From assembly GCF_000002075.1 (NCBI RefSeq), contig NW_004797409.1:381662-445661 (forward strand): 64,000 bases of DNA, in the 5' to 3' direction. The translations under genes were made by a program, and so were the position numbers. This document shows positions 39,090 through 51,385 of the stretch, piece by piece; within the stretch, counting starts at the first letter, position 1, and each line of letters begins with the position of its first letter. Under the pieces are notes generated by a model. The model saw nothing but the letters and a program-made list of their open reading frames with translations, searched no databases and was not told the DNA's origin. The stretch comes from Aplysia californica. Taxonomy: Eukaryota; Mollusca; Gastropoda; Aplysiida; Aplysiidae.

Positions 39090-41490
39090 ACCCAACATAT
39101 ATGCATCACACAAACACAGACACACATATATACGCATACACTCCATCCTTGACACAAAGCTCATTCTCTAACTAACCACTCCCAGTTGGTTAATTGCATC
39201 CTGTAAACCTGACGAGATGAAAATCAGTTTGACAGAACAAACATGAATAAACGACAAAAACCACTTGACCAAATACGTCGTCATTTATTGAAAAAGGGGA
39301 GTATCAAGCACAGTGCCACATATTAAATGCGTTCAAAGCCGACAAATACAAGACATTTTCTGTACTTATATGTATAATATATATAATCCAAAAAATCTGA
39401 AGGCCATTACCAAAAATTATTGTCAAGTATAGGCATGATCTAAAGCAGTGATCATATCATGACAGATCTATCAATCATGAGGCCCTTGTCGCCGGCAAGC
39501 TGTTCACATGTTCTAAGCCAGGAAAGCAACATTTTTCACGAGAGAGATAGGAAAAAAAATGCTTTATGTCTCAAAAACATTGTACATTATGCATACATTT
39601 TTATTGTTCAACAATTAGAATTTGAATTTCAATAAAATTTTATTTGAGCACATGCATCCGATACCACAGATTAAGAAATCACACTTTAAAAAAAACCCCA
39701 ACAAATTTCAAAATGTTGGGCTCAGTAGTCAGTCCATGTGAACAGCCGGCCGCCGATCTACACCCTGCTCTGTCAGGTTCAGTGATATGGGACAGGAGGG
39801 CCAGTGAGGTAACGTTTACTACTACAAACAGTCAAACTATTGCAGACAGTTATGTTATTTCAATCAGCAATGGGGTTGGGGTTTTTTTTACGCTTTATTG
39901 AATGCTTCCAAAAAAAAAAGCAGCTCTCACCACAGATTAACTAAGACATTGCGCAATAGCATTCATGTACATTGAATATAAATAAAATTTAGTCGAATCA
40001 TGCGCTGTGTGCGAGTTAGAATTGTAAGACAGCCATACTTATGAAAACGAATGTACACGGAAAACACTAATCACTTCAGGGTTTTTTTCTTTAACAAAGC
40101 TTCGAAAAATATTTTTTGGTCCCCCTCCCCCTCCTTCTCTGTCTAAGAAATCTATCTGTATCTTTCAGAAGAAGGAAAAAAGGACAAGAAAAAGTAGAGC
40201 CTGTGAACTCCACAAAACATCCCAGACCAATAACGACAAAGATATGCACTTGGTCGGACCGTCCAACTGATACAATGTCGTCATTGAAAAAAATCCTTTT
40301 CCTTCCAGAAAAAACAAATCCCAACTGACTAGGTTCATACAGACAAGAGGTAATGCTTTTCATGTCCACACTCAACGGACTGTCTTGGACTAGGGGCAAA
40401 TCTGGCAAAAATAAAGTAACAGTAGAAGTTTTCTGTTTCCCAGTCATCTAAGACCACATGTGTAATTTTCATAAAAAATGATAATAAAACTAAACTGAAC
40501 AAAATGAGCAATACAATTCTACAAGAATGTGTTCATCAATTCTGAGCTGAATTGCATAAAAAACCCAAAAAAACAAAGTCAATTGTGTACTACTACATTT
40601 TAAAAAAAGATAATTGGCATATATACAAAAGTGTGTCATCATATTGCTTCTAAAACTGACAAACGGACAACCTACCAAACACCTGCTTGCATTATGTAGG
40701 GAGCAAAGTGCACACTTTATTTCTGTCATTTCCCAATTGCTTCTAAAAGTTAACAATCTCTAACCTTAAGAGGGGAAAAAAATCAGAAATGGAAGCAACT
40801 CAGTCCTAAAAATCAGAAACTGTTGAAAAGGATTTAAAAATGCATGCTCACCTCAAGGATAAACTCACAATGAAAGTGTATTAACAATGGAAATAAATAC
40901 TTCTATATCCCATGTAAAACGGAGCAATAAATGATCCATGAATTAACAATTTTTCAACCTCGCATTTCATTTCCTTTCATAACTTGACCAAGTAGGCCTA
41001 CAAAAGTACACATTCTGTATTCTTATTCAATATCATATTTCATAATTTTAGAGTGAAACAGAGCATTCAAACTATAGAAAAAGTTTCTTATAATTAAAAG
41101 CACTTTGTAACTTATACATAAATAATCCTTCTGGATTTAGCTTGATCATTTAATAACACAAATCACAATAAGTATAAGCGTGAAAGATCCCATTTGCAGT
41201 CTATTCATACAATTAAAAAAATTCTAGCTCCAATACAGAGTTCTACACAAAAAAGGAAGACAGAAATCAATTCTAGCCATTTTTTTTCTTTCAGTATCAC
41301 ATAAAAAAGACCAACACTTTATTCATCCAGTTTTTAATCACCTCTTTCTTTACGTGCCGTCACAAAAAAACAAAACACTGAACAATATTGACTTTAAATA
41401 AACTTGTACGAACAGCAAGGATACAGAAAGTCAAGGCCTTTTAGTGATGACCACAGGATGTGCTGAACACACCCGAGAACTAAGCAGAAA
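39090..41490. other. AT-rich, no gene recognised
   Basis: No exon supported. 39655-39735 resembles 12245-12320. TTTATT at about 39280 (AATAAA on the minus strand) might mark the end of a minus-strand transcript, but none is demonstrated. Confidence 0.4.
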
Positions 41491-41493
41491 ATA

Positions 41494-41970
41494 CAGTGGA
41501 ACCTGTTGTAACCACCACCTGTGTAACATAAGGCAATCAATCACCCACACAAACAGACACTTCCCATTTTTTCCTTTGTATTTTTTAGAATATTATAATG
41601 ACACTGTCCAAGATGTATCTTTTAATTAAGATTATTATAATGATACTATCCAAGATGTATCTTTTAATTAAGATTATTATAATGACACTGTCCAAGATGT
41701 ATCTTTTAATTAAGAATATTATAATGACACTGTCCAAGATGTATTTTTTAAGATGTAATTTTAAAGAATATTATAACGACACTGTCCAAGATGTATTTTT
41801 AAACAATATTATAATAACACTATCCAAGATGTATTTTTTAAAAACATTATAATGACGCTGTCCAAGATGTATTTTTAAAAACATAATGACCCTGTCCAGG
41901 ACGTCCACCTGTCTAAGACAACCACTATTCTCCTCCACAATGGGTGGCCATCTTAAAACAAATTCCACTG
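41494..41970 (+). mobile_element. pogo-like MITE (family M4) containing a minisatellite
   Basis: TA on both sides (41492-41493, 41971-41972). Ends CAGTGGAACCTGTTGTAACC and, reversed, CAGTGGAATTTGTTTTAAGA, followed by the family's GGCCACC/ACCACC words. The central two thirds is a 40-48-bp tandem repeat at 41588-41890. Confidence 0.75.
41588..41890 (+). repeat. minisatellite, about 7 units of 40-48 bp
   Basis: Each unit carries 'attataatgacactgtccaa' then 'gatgtat' and a T/A-rich spacer; later units are more diverged. The word CTGTCCAAGA also occurs as CTGTCCAAGACAACCACC in the terminal region of the related MITE at 54931, so the unit may derive from that region. Confidence 0.85.
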
Positions 41971-41989
41971 TACTTGATAAGATATCCCC

Positions 41990-43650
41990 CACATGGGAAC
42001 AAGCTGAGGGAGGGGGGGGAGAGACATTCCATGAAAAATGATACTACATTGACACAACTACTGCGGGGGTGATGACCTACTGAGAACATTCTAAACAGTG
42101 ACATACATATATCTTTCTGTCTTGTGAGAGGAAAGTTGCCTGTATTGAAAAAATTAATTAATTAATTTTAAAAATGGCTCTATCAATCACTCATCATCAT
42201 TGCCTTTCTCACCCTGAATCAGGATATAGGCCACAAACAAACACTCTCCACCTTTCCCTATCCTGGGCTAGTCGCTTGATGTCACTCCATGTCTTCCCAT
42301 TTTCTGTACATCCATTTCTGTGACTTCTCCAGGTTCCCCGTGGTCTTCCTCTTGATGGCTCTATCACTGCTTACCATTTATTTTAGCAAGTCTACACATT
42401 AAATGTGTGTCAAGACAGTTTCATTTTTCATGGAATGGACCTGGACACATCCGGAAACTAAGAGATGGAAATACGTGCTAAAGTATCATCCCCACGTCGG
42501 GGATTTAATTCCCATGTGTTGGGTGCAAGGCCATGAACCTTCAACTTCAACCACTACGTTATACATGCCACAGATGTCAGTTGATCATTCTCTACAAATA
42601 CCAAAAAAAAAAAAAAAAGAGAACAGAAATCCTGAGAAACTAAACTTTGATTGTTTTGTGTTTTCATGCATTGCATGTTTTGTGATCACAGCGGAGGGGG
42701 GAAATGTACTTTAAAAATATGAAAGAAAAAAAAAAAAATAGCGCCCACAGAACATGTTAATAACATAATTTTTAAAAACAAAATTAAACCATTAACACTG
42801 ATATGCTGAATTGAACACCAGCAGTGGTCGAGTTTTTAAAAAAAAAGTACATTATGTACCAAATTCAGTTATAACAGAATTACACAAAGCATTTGTTAAC
42901 ATCAGAAGTAAAACTTTTTGTTAATGCAAGAAAATTGTCATAAAAAATGTGATTAACATACTTTTAAGTTTTCCTGTAGAAAGCTCAGTCTCATAAAACA
43001 AAAAAGTAGACATACATGGTTCACATAAATTATAATCTCCCCTTTTTTCCCCATTTCTTTGTTTGGGGTAAACAGGTAAATATCCCCCCCCCCCCCCCCC
43101 CCCCAGACATCTTTCTTTCTTTAATCCAACAAAAAGTTATCTGAACCAGAAAAAAAACAAGACCGTGAAAAATTAAAAACAGTACACTTAACATATCTGT
43201 AATGAGATACAAACATTCATACATTTAACACTTAAGATTCAAACTGCTGGTTTGAATGCACCATTAGAAGAAAAAAACAAAAAAACATTTCTATTACATG
43301 TATAAAAACTATACTTGTTCGCATAATATTCAAGAAGCAAAATTGATAAACATCGTACAAAGCAAAACAACCCAGTCCTGGTATGTCACAACACTTTTCA
43401 TATATGTGACATACGATACCTCTTGAGGCTGTATGTTTCAAACCTACACAAAATCATGAGTACGACAACGGAGATGAAGGCCATGTCCACACAAAGCAGA
43501 GGATTTGTGTCACTTACACTCATCGTCACCTTCAACACGCCCTGATTGCAAATGTCTACTCGTCAAGTGTGGAGCAGATCAGAAGAAGGGCGCCCACTTT
43601 CTCACTGACCGGATTAGCCCTACTCTGAGAAACAGAAGAACAAATTGTCC
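41990..43650. other. AT-rich, no gene recognised
   Basis: Poly-C at about 43085-43104 and poly-A runs. No coding sequence supported. Confidence 0.4.
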
Positions 43651-43654
43651 AGTC

Positions 43655-43970
43655 AATTCTGAAGAAGAGTAGCACACACAGAGGTTCTGCCTAATAAATC
43701 AAGTCTGAAGAAGAGTAGCACACAGAGGTTCTGCCTAATAAATCAAGTCTGAAGAAGAGTAGCACACAGAAGATAGACCTGTACAGTCAAGTCTAGAAAA
43801 GAGAAGCAGGCAGAGGATTGACCGGTCCAGTCAAACCAAGTTTGGAAAAAAGAAGCAGACAAAGGATTGACCGGTCCAGTCAAACCAAGTTTGGAAAAAA
43901 GAAGCAGGCAGAGGATTGACCGGTCCAGTCAAACCAAGTTTGGAAAAGAGAAGCAGACAGAGAAAGGCTG
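43655..43970 (+). repeat. compound tandem repeat, two related unit types
   Basis: Three units built on 'tctgaagaagagtagcacac' then 'agaggttctgcctaataaat' (about 46 bp) pass into four units built on 'gaagcaggcagaggattgac' then 'cggtccagtcaaaccaagtt' (about 51 bp). The units share an 'agaagcag-cagaggttg'-like frame, and a transitional unit lies near 43750-43800. Confidence 0.85.
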
Positions 43971-44354
43971 CACCACGGATCTTTGTACTCTGACCAACCA
44001 TGCTGGGCTCCAGGGTTAGGACTTCTGAGCGCTCTCCAGGGTAGAATCTACCAGTGGCAGCCTCTAAACTCTAATAAATACCCGCAAAAGTCAGATCAAA
44101 AGACTTCTGATTTTAGATTAAAAAGACAAACCTATATTTTTAGTCAGAACACAACATACTGTTTACGTCCTGCTATTGTGCTTGTAAAACACAAAAAGCC
44201 TGTATTTTTAAAACTTGTGTTCGAAACCTAAACAAATACCATATACTATTATTCAATTATTGTGACAAACCAACTCATCAGTACCATCACCTTGCGGTAG
44301 GCCTTAATTCTTTTTCTTTTTTTAAATGTACCGATAGTTGTTTTTATTCCCACA

Positions 44355-44570
44355 TCCACATATTCCAGATCATTTAGGAGGCAGGCTTCCGACCCTGTCT
44401 GTTAGTGTTAGGGCCAACCCAGGCTGATAGGGATACAACATTCCAGCAGAGAGACAGAGGTACTTGACAAAAATGCTCCCCACCCAGGAATCAAACTCTC
44501 TGGTGTGACAGTCTGGTGTGACAGTCAAGTGCCTATTCACTACACTACAGACACCTGTGTACATTCTATA
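44355..44570 (-). mobile_element. tRNA-derived SINE, family T3 (reverse)
   Basis: On + it reads 'catttaggaggcaggcttcc', 'gggccaacccaggctgatag', 'attccagcagagagacagag' and 'aggaatcaaactctctggtg', the reverse of 4063-4270. A local duplication of 'gtctggtgtgaca' lies in the head. Confidence 0.7.
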
Positions 44571-45194
44571 GTGCTGAAGGAAACAACATAGGACCTGTCA
44601 AGACTCAGCAGATCCCTCTCCTACAGACACCCAGAGGGGGGTAAGAGTGTAATAGTGTAAACAGTCATGGTTATTTAAGTTTTGGATGGAAAAAAAAGCA
44701 ACAAAATATTGTAGGTTCCATAGTTGATAAATAAAAACAATTGTCAAACTACAGACAGCATCCAATACAATTCTTGAATGACAAAACATGTTTAAAAAAA
44801 AATTGTAATGGCAAAAGTAGTAGAACATAGATACCACATAGATGGTGATACACATTTTAAACAATACACATAGTAATTTTTCCACATAATTATAATAATA
44901 TTAATGAGTGTTTACTGCTGGCAACTTAGATTAGTGACATCTGCTAGAACTACCAAAGAACAGTTTTAAAAAACCAAGACTATCCCCTGTGGAATGCTCA
45001 TTTCTGACTTCAGCTCCAGATCAAGTTTTCAAACAGAAGTCTGTGACTCAGAAAAATCTGCAGATCGTGTCAAAATCCATTGTGAAAACATCTAAAGGAA
45101 AGGGAAAATTAACGAGGGAACATCTATATATAGATACATCAAAATCTATGAACTTGAAAGTCAGCTTTTAGAGCCGATAAAGTTTAGTAAAGTT

Positions 45195-45362
45195 TAAGTA
45201 AAAGTTTTACGACTCTAGTAACATAATTAGGTCGTTTATAAGTGCAGAAGATTAGAGGTATTTCTGGAGAGTAACATTCAAAGAAAAGGAGTAGAAATGA
45301 AGGACAATAGATGTTTGATAGGAAAGAAGGAGCAAACCACACTAGAACACCCACCAATCACC
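45195..45362 (-). mobile_element. SINE family S1 (reverse)
   Basis: Reads in reverse from a decayed tail ('ttacgactctagtaacataa') to the head ('aggaaagaaggagcaaacca', 'ctagaacacccaccaatcac'). Confidence 0.65.
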
Positions 45363-45524
45363 TACAAGACAAGGTGTTTGGGAGTTCTAAGCATCTAATT
45401 CTATTAAAACACGCTACAAACTGCCGCACAACTTTTCTGGCATTAACCCTAGATGAATACACCGACAGTGTAGACACGTCTGCTGACAAAGAGAATAATG
45501 CCCGAAATAGTATCAATAACCAAG

Positions 45525-46005
45525 ACCATCTGTACAGCGTACATCCCCGCTAGAGGTGGGCAAAATCCGGATAATATAAAGGATAACCGGATTATTCTCA
45601 ATGAAACATTATCCGAATTCAGACTCTTAACTCTCTTTCCTGACCTGTTTGCCAAAGTGGGTGCACCCATTTGTTGAAGTAGTGCTAACCCTTTTGTCGA
45701 AGTGGTTCTAACCCATTTGCCGTAGCGGTTTACATCATATTATTTGCCAAAGAGGTGCACTAACATATTATCCGGATTTTGCTAAAGCGACTTATTGCCC
45801 AGCCCTAATTCCCGCTCACTGGCAAACTCTACGCCCTTTACGATATAACATATTGACTGCTTAGTGTAAGACCCAGCCATACGCTGGTATGAAAAGTGAC
45901 CTATGACAGTCTCACACAGAGCAGTTGGTATATTACAACTATAACTCAAGCAGACCCAAGAACACTCAGAAACATTCTCAATTTCCTGGGAAGAACACAG
46001 AAATG
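45525..46005 (-). mobile_element. T2 SINE 3' part (reverse), split by a hAT MITE
   Basis: 45525-45550 ('ctgtacagcgtacatccccg') continues at 45808 ('cccgctcactggcaaactct', 'acgccctttacgat', later 'cctgggaagaacacag'), matching 13600-13740. The hAT element lies between. Confidence 0.65.
45551..45807 (+). mobile_element. hAT-type MITE, 257 bp
   Basis: Terminal repeats TAGAGGTGGGCAA and, reversed, TAGGGCTGGGCAA, typical of hAT. Flanking 8-bp duplications ATCCCCGC and ATTCCCGC (one mismatch). Subterminal 'atccggataat' and 'attatccggat' form an inner inverted pair. The centre has repeats of 'tttgccaaagtggtgc' type. Confidence 0.85.
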
Positions 46006-46629
46006 TTGTGAAGCTCGTCACTAAGTGTGTGTGTGTGTGTCTGTCGACAAAGAATACAACACCTGACATGTTGTGTGCTCATCTAAAAAGTAAATACCAC
46101 AAAACAGAAATGTGATGAGATAATTTTTTCTTGAAAGCTAAGCATAATAAACAATACATCTTTTAATAAAAATCTTAACACTTTCCACCCACGCAGCGGG
46201 CAGAGAGCGCACAACACTTATCCCAGGACCAGGACACTGCGATGTCAAGGGACATGACTCTTATCTTTACTGTGGGGACAAGAAAATTAGGGGAGTGGCA
46301 CGACGAGGCAACACTTATCTTAGACGGGGGGGCCCCCTGACAGACCCGACTCATCGGACCGCCAGGTAACTTTACAGGACACAGATGCGATACATGCTGT
46401 ATCACACTGTCGCCGATCGGTGTCCCATGGGGGCATAGTGTTTAACCTTAAGATGACTTAAACCTACAAACCCCCCCCCCCCCCCCCAAAAAAAAAAATT
46501 ATGGTAAAGTAATGAGATGAAATCAAAGCAACAGTGATGATGGCGATAAAAAATTATTTTCATATGTTCAAATCTTCCAAAAAGGAAGTTTCTGAAACAC
46601 GTGTGATCAGGGGGACGTTTTTATGGACA

Positions 46630-46664
<35 letters not shown>

Positions 46665-49600
46665 CCACACAAAAATTATCAGTTTTCGGCAGGACTGTTC
46701 TCTTCACAAAAGTTTGATCATTCTAAGAACAAAATGCAATAAAGTGATGAGCACCAAGAAATGTTTTCCCAAAAGAGAATTTCTTTCAAAATCTGCTGTT
46801 CTCCCTTCAGATACTAAACTTGCAATACGTCGTAAAGCTTTGCCTGTACAAAACCCTTCAGTAAACATAAAGTCTAGATTATTAAATAATTGAGTGCACA
46901 CACAAACTGAACCCTTAAAATCAAGCCAATCAAAGACACATCATTCCCCCTTTGTTTAAAAAATGTAAATGGTGGAGACAAAACCAGATAACAAAAGTTG
47001 AGCTTTGTCTCATTTGAACTGCAAGAAAAATTACGGAAAAGTTTCATGTGATTTTTTTCAAATTCAAACTAGATCTACCAACATTTTATATTTTATGTTT
47101 ACCAAATAATCAGCACACACATATTGTTATATACCACTTTTATCGTTTTGCACCTTACGATTCATCATTCACTTGGACATAAACATGGCAACTTGGAAAT
47201 GTAGAAAATAATTAAAATTTAAATAAAAAATGAACAGCATAACTTAAAAATTAACACAAAGTTGTTCTGTCAAAACCAAAGTTGTGCCATTGCACTGATA
47301 AAAAGTATTATTAGCCACAGTTCAAATGTTATGGCATTGCCCCACAAGGCGTAAAGATGATTTGACACGGTTATCTCAGTGTTAACCTCTCCACCCAGTC
47401 CTTACAAAAAGAATCACAAGCCATTAAAACGAAATTGACACATACTTCCGAGGAATTAAAAAACAACCACTATAAATAAGTCTTGAAAAATCAGCACTTG
47501 AGGAGACTCACTCAGAATCTTCTTTATATTCATTCGAACACCCATTCTAAGAATGTAAACATTATAAAGTCATGAAGGAGTAAATTTGAAAACCAACAAA
47601 GCTGGTGCTAATTTTGAGAAAGGGAGACTTCATGGCAACACTCAACATAAGAGAGCTTCACATACCCAAATGACCATAATATGGGAGTAGAGTTCAAATT
47701 TTTCCATTTGTCTAAGCAAGCTTTTTACTATTCACTCTTTAAACCCCTTTGGACTCTCCATTGGATGCTGCATCCAGCGGCAATAACCCTGTTCCCCATT
47801 GGACGCTAGGTAGAGAGGACTGTTTCGTTTCATTCAGTGCTAGTATTTGCTCGTTTTTGGAGCTATTCCCCATCCAAGTGTTTATAGTAATGACTAAGCC
47901 TCCGTGTCCGCAATTTAGAAGTTGGAGGCAAGCTTTTGGGGTTATAATGAGACGTAATGCACCAGGTTTAAATGACCGTGGAACGGTGGAAAATACTCAG
48001 GGTTTAAAACTGGCTGAGTTGTCTCAGATATCTACAAATATTGATTAAAAGCATTTATTTATGATTTATTGAAAAATACAAAAGAATTTTCTTTCTTCAA
48101 ACGGTGGGGTAAACCAAACTTCAAGACACACTTTGTCCCTTCTTATGGCCAGAGCATCTGGTCCCCACAATCACATGAGGCAGAAGAGAAAAAGACCTCA
48201 CACTATACAGTCATCTTTTTAGAGAAATGACCCAACGACAGTCTTATAATGACTGTTATGCGAACAGATTTGAGACATTAATGCAAAATTAATCGTATCC
48301 AATCTACTTCCTTATCCCAAACTACATAATAATAATTAATCCATCAATGTCTGAAGATGCCTAAGATGAAACAAATTCTGGCAGAGTAATGGAGGCCACA
48401 TTTTGAGCTTTTAAAAAAGCTTCATTTCTCCTTTCGGACTTCTTATCCCAAACTATATAAACAGTGGGGAAAACATGAGCACAATTTTGCGACAAGTCCT
48501 GAAGACAGCACAACAGGCTGCGGCCCACTTCCAAGTCAGGAACCAGCGAGGATGACATATGTTCCCAGCCAAGAGCTAACCCTGATGTATCGGAGAACTT
48601 ACATTACACGGATATACCAGGGATATATCGGGGAACAATTCCCATACCGTACAATCACACTTGTTGGCTTGTGCTCTCCTGCACCTTCACAACAAATCTG
48701 AACTGTGACAGTTCACACACATACATTGACTCTCACAGGCCTTATTTCACCTTGAGGCAAGACACAGCACCAGTAGAAAACTTTTTTTCAGGGGCTTTGA
48801 ATCACCCTTCAGAACACAACCTCCAAAATCCTATACAAAGAAATGAAAACAACAGAACCATTATCGGAGGGAAAAATTGTCAGACGGTTGTTCGTAACAG
48901 TTAGCTCTCTTTTGGCAACGAAAGATCGACAACTTCAGGGTAAGTTGAGAAACAGAAACTGCGACTAAACGCAAAAAATGAAACAAGTCTGGAAAACAAT
49001 TGTTGATAAGAGTAAGAGAAGTAACACTAAACAATAATGCCATACGTCTCATTCCTTTCGGATTGAGGTCTCAGAATATGAATGCTGACCAGGTTACACT
49101 ACTTACACAAGCTTCAGTACCCAACAAACTTTTGTTCTAACCTCTGCAGATAACAGTGCTATACCACTGACTTATTTGTCACTACTTATACTTGACAAAT
49201 AGAATTTGGGAGAGTGACTTAGGTATGATAATGTTCAGCACCTTTTTTTTTTTTACAAACAGCTTAGGTAAAGAAGTAAGAAAGCAATTATTATAATTTC
49301 AAGAGAATTTTAAAAATTAGAACTGGAAGAGGAGCAGAAAAGTTTTCAACTCACGAACAAGTTCCCCAAACTTGAAATAATATTCCACCTCAGAATTTTA
49401 ATTTTACTGACATGAATATTCATATCTCAAAGTTGCCTTTTTTTTCAAGGGCAGTCTCCGTATACCAAACCAAGTACAAAACATTTTTTAACACAAAGTG
49501 AACCACAAAAGGATTATATCCGCAGCATTCTTTCTTTCTTTTTTTTTTGGCACCATCATTCAAATGTAATACTACAAAATAAGTAGTGAGCAGAGAGCAA

Positions 49601-51385
49601 AGCAATGTGAACTATCTCATGTTTGAGCAGTCTGACAAACACACATCATGTTTCCATGCAAAGTGCCTATTAGTTTACACAGGACTCTCAGCTCCCGTCA
49701 TGGCACAGTTTCAGTGGAATGAGTTTGATTGTTTGCCAGGGTTATCACTTTCAGACTTTCAAATTCGTTTACAGGTTTTGACCCTCTGTTATGCTAAGAA
49801 AATTACTCATTTAATAGAATCTAATTATCACAGTCTCATTAGCTTGCACACCATTCTGTTAAACAAGCCTTTTCAATCTAGCCATTTGAAGACAACATTA
49901 ATAAAAAGAAATAGAATGGGGGGGGGGTGTTGAAGAATGGAACGGAATCAAAGCCATTAGAAAAAAACAAACAATTCAGTAAAAACTTAAATATTATTTA
50001 AACGCAACTTTCAATGTTTCCTTTGCACCTGGTGAATATTTATACTGCCATATGCCAGGCTGCAACTGAAGTCTTTTTAACAGTTTGTGTTGTACCAATA
50101 CAACAGATGGAGGGAGCAGGAAAATGCTGGCAAAAACTGACAGACAATATCATCATTAAAAATTTTCCCAAAGAAACATAGAACAGACAGATCCTTTCTC
50201 TCACACAGATTCAGCGCAATCTCTCTCCTACTGCCTAGCAGCCTATCTTGTTCACCTATGTGTACTTGTTCTCAAACATGGGAAAGCCAAAGGGAAACTG
50301 ACACGGCTGGCCACCCACTTTTCCTCCCACCCCCCGCCACAAAAAAACAAAAACAAATGGAGTTTCACCCTGTCCTCACGACAAGATAAAAAAATGTTGG
50401 AGGTGTTCAACAAAATCGACCAATACAAGTAAATACATGCATCTACAATTCAATGATAATAAACCACAAAATTTGTGACTTGGGAAAGCGAAAAACAAAT
50501 GGAAATCAAACATTTGAGATAAAAATACATAACATGAGCGCACATTATTATATGTGACAGCATAATAAGAAAACACTGTTGCTTCAGAATAAAAGAGAGT
50601 ATAAAACACATAGGTTTACATAATTCACAAGGAAACACAACATGGTTTTTCCAAAATCTGTAGTGAAAGACAAAATAAGTTTAATACAGATGATAACAAG
50701 AAGCCATGAGCTTTGTTTTTGAAAAATTGAAGGCATAATTGGGTGTAAGCCCTTAAGGTTGCATTGAGGTGATTAAATGTTCTTTAAAAATCATTACATA
50801 AAAGTATACAGCAGGGTCCCAACTTTTCCTCCTTATGTATGGGAACAAATTATAATATCTTCAGTAACGTTTCACTTTCAAGAAAAGAGATCAAGTCCAA
50901 AAGTTATTTACGAAAAGAAAATTATGATTTTTTTATATTCAAGTTTTTCTAAACGTTTAAACAATACAAAAGACAAATTGGCCATTGCAAAGCTCTCCTC
51001 AGATTCAGCCTAATGCAGAAAGGAAGGCGAGAAATTGTATTTATTTTCAAATGTTTTACTACAACTAAATGCACAAAAAGCAATTGAAGCTGTTCATCAA
51101 TTATTTTCCACTAAATTTCAAATCATCAAATGAGCCCCAGTATGTCATGAAATGTTCACTATCCACTGATTAATTATCAATGAAAAAAACAACCCAACTT
51201 CAAATTATCCGAAACTGCATTCTTTACAATATCCACATATTTCTGGTAAAGATTTATGTACAAGAAAAACAAAAAATAATGGAAAACAAATAGCACCAAC
51301 CTGCGATTAGAAAATGCAAATATAAGACAAAAGGTGTTCCAGCATTCACACGATTGCTGTCACTACCAATGTTATGTCCACCTCA
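46006..51385. other. AT-rich, no gene recognised; possible 3' UTR of the fucosyltransferase-like gene
   Basis: Follows the stop codon of the minus-strand gene. TTTATT at 51040-51045 is a candidate polyadenylation signal, but the 3' UTR could be much longer. Poly-C at about 46470 and poly-A at about 46630. Open frames such as 47749-48048 (+) have no recognisable motif. Unusually poor in SINEs. Confidence 0.4.

Noticed and set aside
47749-48048. 99-residue plus-strand frame
   Set aside because: No motif, no strong start context and no splice partner; it may be chance in the long non-coding stretch.
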